Part shown: piece by piece, positions 5,482 through 8,496 of the stretch | Layout: every line of letters starts with the position of its first letter | Numbering within the stretch: position 1 is the stretch's first letter | Assembly: GCA_022616085.1 (NCBI GenBank) | Contig: JAKEFN010000067.1 | Coordinates: 1-8,496, forward strand | Source: a bacterium | Lineage (GTDB): Bacteria; Patescibacteriota; Minisyncoccia; Phycocordibacterales; JAKEFN01 | Direction: 5' to 3' | Length of the DNA stretch: 8,496 nucleotides | Made by a program: the position numbers and the translations under genes | The notes under the pieces: generated by a model | What the model was told of the DNA's origin: nothing | Database searches by the model: none | The model's input: the letters and a program-made list of their open reading frames with translations, nothing else

Positions 5482-6165
5482 ATGACTCATCACGTTCATC
5501 CATACGCGCATCGGCTCGCCATTATCAGGGATTGGAAATCCCGTTGGTTTGTGCCGGTTTCCCGTTATGCGGATTATGTGCGCGGTGATTTGGCGCTTCG
5601 AAATCTTTTGAAAAAAGAGTTGCGGGGTTTTTATACGGCGCATATCGAAATCGAACGAAGCGATAAAATGCTCAAAATCATCATAAAAACCGCTCGCCCG
5701 GGAGTTCTTATAGGACGGAATGGCGAGGGGACTGTCCGGCTTCATAAAAGAGTCGTGAAGGAACTTCAAAGAAAAAAACTTCCGATTCCGGAAGAACTCA
5801 AGATCGACATAGAAGAGGTGAGGCATCCCGAGACCAATGCTTCGATTGTCGCTTATATGGTCGCCGAAGGTCTCGAACGCAGGCTTCCGTTCCGGAGGGT
5901 CATAAAACAGACGCTTGATAAAGTTATGGCGAGCAGGGATGTTCGCGGGGCGCGCATCGCTATTTCCGGCCGTCTTGGCGGCGCTGAAATGAGCAGGCGC
6001 GAACAGATCAAGGAGGGAAACATTCCTCTCCAGACATTTCGTTCCGATGTTGATTTTGCCCGCGAGAATGCATATCTTCCGTATGGCGTTATTGGCGTAA
6101 AAGTATGGATTTATAAAGGAGAAATTTTTGAGAAAGAAAAACAGCCGGGGGCTTCTTTTAAATAA
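5482..6165 (+). CDS. rpsC: 30S ribosomal protein S3 (uS3)
   Basis: 227 residues, normal length. uS3 lies at the mRNA entry channel of the 30S subunit and contributes to its helicase activity. The N-terminal block RLAIIRDWKSRWF (11-23) matches the family. The type-2 KH domain has its GXXG loop as GRNG at 78-81 within RPGVLIGRNGEG. The C-terminal domain shows RVIKQTLDKVM (139-149) and the signature GRLGGAEMSRRE (163-174), followed by PLQTFRSDVDF and YGVIGVKVWIYKGE. The first ten residues (MTHHVHPYAH) differ from the MGQKVNPxGF of most bacteria, a variant that may be lineage-specific. The start is only 3 nt after the L22 stop and has no Shine-Dalgarno, so translational coupling is likely. Confidence 0.97.
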   Translation: MTHHVHPYAHRLAIIRDWKSRWFVPVSRYADYVRGDLALRNLLKKELRGFYTAHIEIERSDKMLKIIIKTARPGVLIGRNGEGTVRLHKRVVKELQRKKLPIPEELKIDIEEVRHPETNASIVAYMVAEGLERRLPFRRVIKQTLDKVMASRDVRGARIAISGRLGGAEMSRREQIKEGNIPLQTFRSDVDFARENAYLPYGVIGVKVWIYKGEIFEKEKQPGASFK

Positions 6166-6174
6166 TTCGATATC

Positions 6175-6597
6175 ATGTTGTTTCCGAAAAAAGTTAAATA
6201 TAGAAAGTGGCAGACCGGAAGAAAAAATCCGAAAAAAATCGGCGCAGACACGCGTGGCTCGGCCATTTCATTTGGTTCCTATGGACTCAAGGCTCTTTCC
6301 CCTGCACGCATAACAGGGAGGCAAATCGAATCCGCGAGAAAGGTTCTTGCGCGCGCCGCAAGCAAAACGGGCAAAACATGGATCCGCATTTTTCCCGATA
6401 GGCCTTTCACGAAAAAAGCTGCGGAGGTCGGCATGGGAAAAGGTAAAGGCGATATCGAGGGCTACGTCGCGAGCGTTCGCGCCGGAAGGATCCTTTTTGA
6501 GCTTGACGGCGTTCCCCGCGAGACGGCGCGCGATGCGCTTCGAAAGGCGGGCGCGAAACTCCCGTTGAAGTCGAAAGTAGTATCGCGGGAACATTGA
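6175..6597 (+). CDS. rplP: 50S ribosomal protein L16 (uL16)
   Basis: 140 residues, normal length. uL16 binds near the A site and the central protuberance and is among the last proteins to join the 50S subunit. Family blocks: MLFPKKVKYRKWQTGRK at the start, FGSYGLKALSPARITGRQIE (33-52), KTWIRIFPDRPFTKKAAE (67-84), MGKGKG (87-92), and GRILFELDGV (104-113) with KLPLKSKVV near the end. The residue before MGKGKG is Gly86, where most bacteria have Arg (Arg81 in E. coli, the residue hydroxylated by YcfD/RoxA). The gene ends in TGA at the expected place, evidence that TGA is a stop codon here. It is 9 nt after rpsC and has no visible Shine-Dalgarno. Confidence 0.97.
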   Translation: MLFPKKVKYRKWQTGRKNPKKIGADTRGSAISFGSYGLKALSPARITGRQIESARKVLARAASKTGKTWIRIFPDRPFTKKAAEVGMGKGKGDIEGYVASVRAGRILFELDGVPRETARDALRKAGAKLPLKSKVVSREH

Positions 6598-6623
6598 TTT
6601 GACAATTGACTTATTCAAAAATT

Positions 6624-6821
6624 ATGAGTAAAGTAGACTGGACAAAAAAAAGTGATGGGGAGCTTGAGAAGACGCTCCACGACAAGCGCGAGGCGCTCCG
6701 CGTCTTTCGTTTTGGCATAGCGGGAAGCCGCATAAAAAACGTCCGCGAAGGGAGGAATGAACGTAAGATTATTGCGCGCGTTTTGACTGAAGAGAACCGC
6801 AGGCGCCATGGCGAAAAATAA
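6624..6821 (+). CDS. rpmC: 50S ribosomal protein L29 (uL29)
   Basis: 65 residues from the ATG at 6624. uL29 is a small two-helix protein near the exit-tunnel opening, next to L23. The sequence shows the long antiparallel helices: SDGELEKTLHDKREALRVFR (10-29) and a basic second helix from KNVREGRNERKIIARVLTEE (38-57). A TTG at 6606 would add six residues (MTYSKI); the ATG is preferred because it places the first helix at the usual distance. No Shine-Dalgarno. The end overlaps the start of rpsQ by 14 nt. Confidence 0.92.
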   Translation: MSKVDWTKKSDGELEKTLHDKREALRVFRFGIAGSRIKNVREGRNERKIIARVLTEENRRRHGEK

Positions 6822-7071
6822 AACATATATGGATAAAAAAACTGAAAAAAACATCAAACGCTTCAAGGGAACTGTCGTTTCTGACAAAATGGACAAGACG
6901 GTTGTTGTTTTGGTGAAGCGGTATGTTAAACACCCTCGTTACAAAAAATATGTGACGATGAGCAAGCGCTACAAAGCGCATGACGAGAAGAATGAGCATA
7001 AAGAAGGCGATACGGTCGTTATTGAGGAAACGCGCCCGATATCCAAGGATAAAACGTTTAAAGTATTATAA
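6808..7071 (+). CDS. rpsQ: 30S ribosomal protein S17 (uS17)
   Basis: 87 residues from the ATG at 6808. uS17 is a primary-binding OB-fold protein that contacts 16S rRNA helices 7 and 11. The family block FKGTVVSDKMDKTVVVLVKR (19-38) is followed by HPRYKKYVTMSKRYKAHDEK and EGDTVVIEETRPISKDKTFK. The start overlaps rpmC by 14 nt, with the two genes in different frames. A downstream ATG at 6829 (MDKKTEKN) would avoid the overlap and give 80 residues, close to the usual length; both are plausible. The weak AGG at 6801-6803 lies 4 nt before the first ATG. Confidence 0.94.
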   Translation: MAKNKTYMDKKTEKNIKRFKGTVVSDKMDKTVVVLVKRYVKHPRYKKYVTMSKRYKAHDEKNEHKEGDTVVIEETRPISKDKTFKVL

Positions 7072-7075
7072 TTCT

Positions 7076-7447
7076 ATGATTCAACCGGAAACAGTCGTAA
7101 AAATAGCGGATAATACCGGCGCAAAAATCGGGAAGGTGTTTAAGGTGCTCGGAGGGACGCGGCGGCGGTATGCGCGAATCGGCGATACGGTCATCCTCTC
7201 CGTCAAAGTTGCGGAACCGCGAAAAGCCGTAAAAAAGAAAGATGTGGTGCAGGGTCTCATCGTCCGTCAGGAGGATGTCTTTAGGAGAAAAGACGGCACG
7301 TGTATCCGTTTTGGCGAAAATGCGGTTGTCATACTTGAAAAAGGAAAGCAGGAGCCAAAAGGAGGCCGCATATTCGGCCCTATTCCCCGCGAAATCGGCG
7401 AACTCGGCTATCAGAAGATTATTTCTCTCGCGCCGGAGGTTGTCTAA
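7076..7447 (+). CDS. rplN: 50S ribosomal protein L14 (uL14)
   Basis: 123 residues (family about 122). uL14 is a beta-barrel protein on the subunit interface, contacting L19 and helix 14 of 16S rRNA (bridge B8), and is the docking site of the silencing factor RsfS. Near-canonical sequence: MIQPETVVKIADNTGAK (1-17), VLGGTRRRYARIGD (24-37), VVQGLIVRQ (57-65), IRFGENAVVI (77-86) and GGRIFGPIPREI (96-107). The ATG at 7076 begins exactly at the family's MIQ, 4 nt after the rpsQ stop. An upstream in-frame ATG at 6980 would add 32 residues overlapping rpsQ and is rejected. No Shine-Dalgarno, so probable coupling to rpsQ. Confidence 0.97.
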   Translation: MIQPETVVKIADNTGAKIGKVFKVLGGTRRRYARIGDTVILSVKVAEPRKAVKKKDVVQGLIVRQEDVFRRKDGTCIRFGENAVVILEKGKQEPKGGRIFGPIPREIGELGYQKIISLAPEVV

Positions 7448-7462
7448 ATTAAGGTATAAAAT

Positions 7463-7768
7463 ATGAAATTCAAAAAAGGCGACAGTGTCATAGTGATTTC
7501 GGGCAAAGACAAAGGCAAAAAAGGCAAAATTGTCCGTGTAATTCGCGAGAGCGGGCGTGTGGTTGTCGATGGACTGAATATAAAGAAGAAGCATCAGAGA
7601 GCGAGAAAGGGCGGACAGAAAGGACAGATTATCGAAATACCGTTTCCGATGCACGCATCAAATGTTATGATTGAAGATCCTAAGACGGGAAAGCCCTCTC
7701 GAATCGGCATAAGCCGGGAAGGCGGGAAGCGGCTCCGCATATCGAAGAAAAGCGGAACCGCGCTTTAA
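7463..7768 (+). CDS. rplX: 50S ribosomal protein L24 (uL24)
   Basis: 101 residues, normal length. uL24 is one of the two assembly-initiator proteins of the 50S subunit and sits beside the tunnel exit. The N-terminal KOW motif is clear (KKGDSVIVISGKDKGKKGKI, 4-23), followed by VVVDGLNIKKKHQR (33-46) and IPFPMHASNVMIEDPKTGKP (59-78), typical of the family. AAGG (7451-7454) lies 8 nt before the ATG and is a reasonable ribosome-binding site. The gap after rplN is 15 nt and the gap to rplE is 4 nt. Confidence 0.97.
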   Translation: MKFKKGDSVIVISGKDKGKKGKIVRVIRESGRVVVDGLNIKKKHQRARKGGQKGQIIEIPFPMHASNVMIEDPKTGKPSRIGISREGGKRLRISKKSGTAL

Positions 7769-7772
7769 TGCA

Positions 7773-8315
7773 ATGCATATGGAAACAGTCAAACAAAAAG
7801 AGAATAAAAGCTTCAGCGCGCTCAAGGAATCTTTCGGCTATAAGAATACGCTCCAAGGTTCGCGTATACAAAAAATAATCGTTTCGGTGGGGACGGGATC
7901 GCTTAAAGATAAAAAGAAAGAAGAAATCATAATTGACCGGCTTCAGAAGATCACAGGACAGCGTCCTCACGCCACCGCCGCAAAAAAATCCATTGCAACA
8001 TTTAAGGTTCGGGAAGGGGATACGGTGGGATATGCGGTAACGCTTAGGGGATCCAGAATGTATGCGTTTTTTGACCGTTTTATCCATATTGCGGTTCCTC
8101 GAACGCGCGATTTCCGTGGTTTTTCGCGCGATTCCGTAGACCGAATGGGGAATCTCACTCTTGGCATAAAAGAGCATACTATTTTCCCGGAGACATCGGA
8201 TGAAGAGACGAAAGACGTGTTCGGGCTTGCTATGACGGTTACGACGACGGCAAAAACAAAAGAAGAAGGGACCGCCTTTTTTGAGCACCTCGGCCTGCCG
8301 TTTAAAAAGAAATAG
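7773..8315 (+). CDS. rplE: 50S ribosomal protein L5 (uL5)
   Basis: 180 residues, the usual length. uL5 binds 5S rRNA in the central protuberance and contacts P-site tRNA and S13. Family blocks: IQKIIVSVGTG (32-42), the signature TGQRPHATAAKKSIATFKVR (61-80), REGDTVGYAVTLRG (80-93), MYAFFDRFIHIAVPRTRDFR (96-115), RMGNLTLGIKEHTIFPE (124-140) and TTTAKTKEEG (157-166). Two in-frame ATGs two codons apart (7773 and 7779) are both possible; neither has a Shine-Dalgarno. The stop is TAG. In the canonical order S14 would follow, but no coding sequence begins in the remaining 181 nt; an intrinsic terminator follows instead. Confidence 0.97.
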   Translation: MHMETVKQKENKSFSALKESFGYKNTLQGSRIQKIIVSVGTGSLKDKKKEEIIIDRLQKITGQRPHATAAKKSIATFKVREGDTVGYAVTLRGSRMYAFFDRFIHIAVPRTRDFRGFSRDSVDRMGNLTLGIKEHTIFPETSDEETKDVFGLAMTVTTTAKTKEEGTAFFEHLGLPFKKK

Positions 8316-8496
8316 AGTTGCGGTTTTTGCGATCGATTTTTTTGTCTCCTGATAGAAATGCGATCGTCCCGCTCAATGCGATGAGTCGGGGCGATTTTTC
8401 AGGCAAAACGCCTGATGGTTTGCCGTCTGGGACGGCGGGGTTTCGGACAGTGGGATTCAAAGCTTCCGCGCGGGCCGACCCGACAGTCTTTTTTTA
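8316..8496. other. Non-coding, hairpin-rich region after rplE
   Basis: No plausible coding sequence was found in the 181 nt from rplE to the window edge, on either strand. It is GC-richer than other intergenic DNA here and contains consecutive inverted repeats: the terminator stem at 8363-8395; TCAGGC/GCCTGA at 8399-8415 (loop AAAAC); GCCGTC/GACGGC at 8422-8436 (loop TGG); an imperfect stem GTGGGA/TTCCGC at 8450-8469; and CGGG/CCCG at 8471-8482, followed within seven bases by six T (8490-8495 region). It may be a structured leader for whatever lies beyond the window, a small RNA, or stacked terminators. I recognise no known RNA family in it. Confidence 0.5.
8363..8399 (+). terminator. Intrinsic terminator after rplE
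   Basis: ATCGTCCCG (8363-8371) plus CTCA (8372-8375) pair with TGAG (8382-8385) plus CGGGGCGAT (8387-8395): 13 pairs including one G-U, one bulged T at 8386 and a six-base loop. T8395 closes the stem and four more T follow (8396-8399). It is the strongest terminator-like structure in the window and lies 47 nt after the rplE stop, so it should end most of the S19-L5 transcript. Confidence 0.75.

Noticed and set aside
6599..6628. Perfect TTGACA at 6599-6604 as an internal promoter before rpmC
   Set aside because: The matching -10 positions hold only TTATGA/TATGAG, which include the rpmC start codon itself. Probably chance in an AT-rich junction.
6980..7075. 32-residue upstream extension of L14
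   Set aside because: It overlaps rpsQ in another frame, and the family begins exactly at MIQ (7076).
7058..8288. Two long open frames (about 200 codons each) antisense to rplN-rplX and rplE
   Set aside because: They mirror strongly conserved ribosomal genes and have no recognisable domains, promoters or ribosome-binding sites.
8329..8366. GCGATCG repeats as a HIP1-like cyanobacterial element
   Set aside because: Only two copies, neither followed by C to make the full GCGATCGC, and the proteins do not look cyanobacterial.
8450..8469. T-arm-like hairpin with a TTCAAA loop, suggesting a tRNA or tmRNA end
   Set aside because: No acceptor stem, anticodon arm or CCA can be placed around it; the loop is eight bases and the stem has two G-U pairs.
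1..8496. CRISPR array, transposon, prophage, toxin-antitoxin or defence system
   Set aside because: No regular repeats, transposase, integrase, inverted terminal repeats or toxin-like genes were seen; nearly all of the window is conserved housekeeping genes.

Overview
The window looks like chromosomal housekeeping DNA from a bacterium, most likely a member of the Candidate Phyla Radiation (Patescibacteria, Parcubacteria-like). That placement is an inference from the style of several proteins (FtsZ nucleotide loop, S3 N-terminus, L16 loop, a short YbeY) and from short intergenic gaps and sparse Shine-Dalgarno sites; no rRNA gene is present to confirm it. The standard genetic code fits: L16 ends at a TGA exactly where the family ends, so TGA is read as stop.

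Layout. The left half (about 117-4586) is on the minus strand. Read in the direction of transcription it runs rpsU (S21) - ybeY - ftsA - ftsZ - a thioredoxin-reductase/AhpF-like flavoenzyme - a small two-helix membrane protein. Gaps are 12 nt (rpsU/ybeY) and 15 nt (ftsZ/flavoenzyme). The ybeY/ftsA and ftsA/ftsZ gaps hold hairpins with T-runs, and the ftsA/ftsZ gap also holds a promoter candidate, so this is probably several overlapping transcription units. The right half (4637-8315) is on the plus strand and is a ribosomal-protein operon in canonical S10/spc order: S19 - L22 - S3 - L16 - L29 - S17 - L14 - L24 - L5. It starts at a very strong promoter in the divergent rpsU/rpsS intergenic region and is followed by a convincing intrinsic terminator about 50 nt after L5.

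How the genes relate. The nine plus-strand genes are assembly proteins of both ribosomal subunits; rpsU and ybeY on the other strand also belong to translation (30S protein; 16S rRNA maturation and rRNA quality control). FtsA and FtsZ form the membrane-anchored division ring: FtsA carries a C-terminal amphipathic helix and FtsZ the C-terminal PAFLRR-type peptide that docks on FtsA. The flavoenzyme would feed electrons into a thiol or peroxide-defence pathway whose partner is not in the window.

Most notable points: the canonical ribosomal cluster is cut on both sides (no L2 before S19, no S14/S8 immediately after L5); a leader hairpin covers a Shine-Dalgarno-like site and an ATG ahead of S19; the terminator after L5 has a possible competing structure; the flavoenzyme is AhpF-like in its nucleotide site and probably prefers NADH; FtsZ lacks the usual Asn of the first nucleotide loop; and four intergenic regions share an extended -10 motif TGCTA-N3-T. 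I see no CRISPR array, mobile element, tRNA, rRNA or defence system, and no evidence for a wholly new system here.
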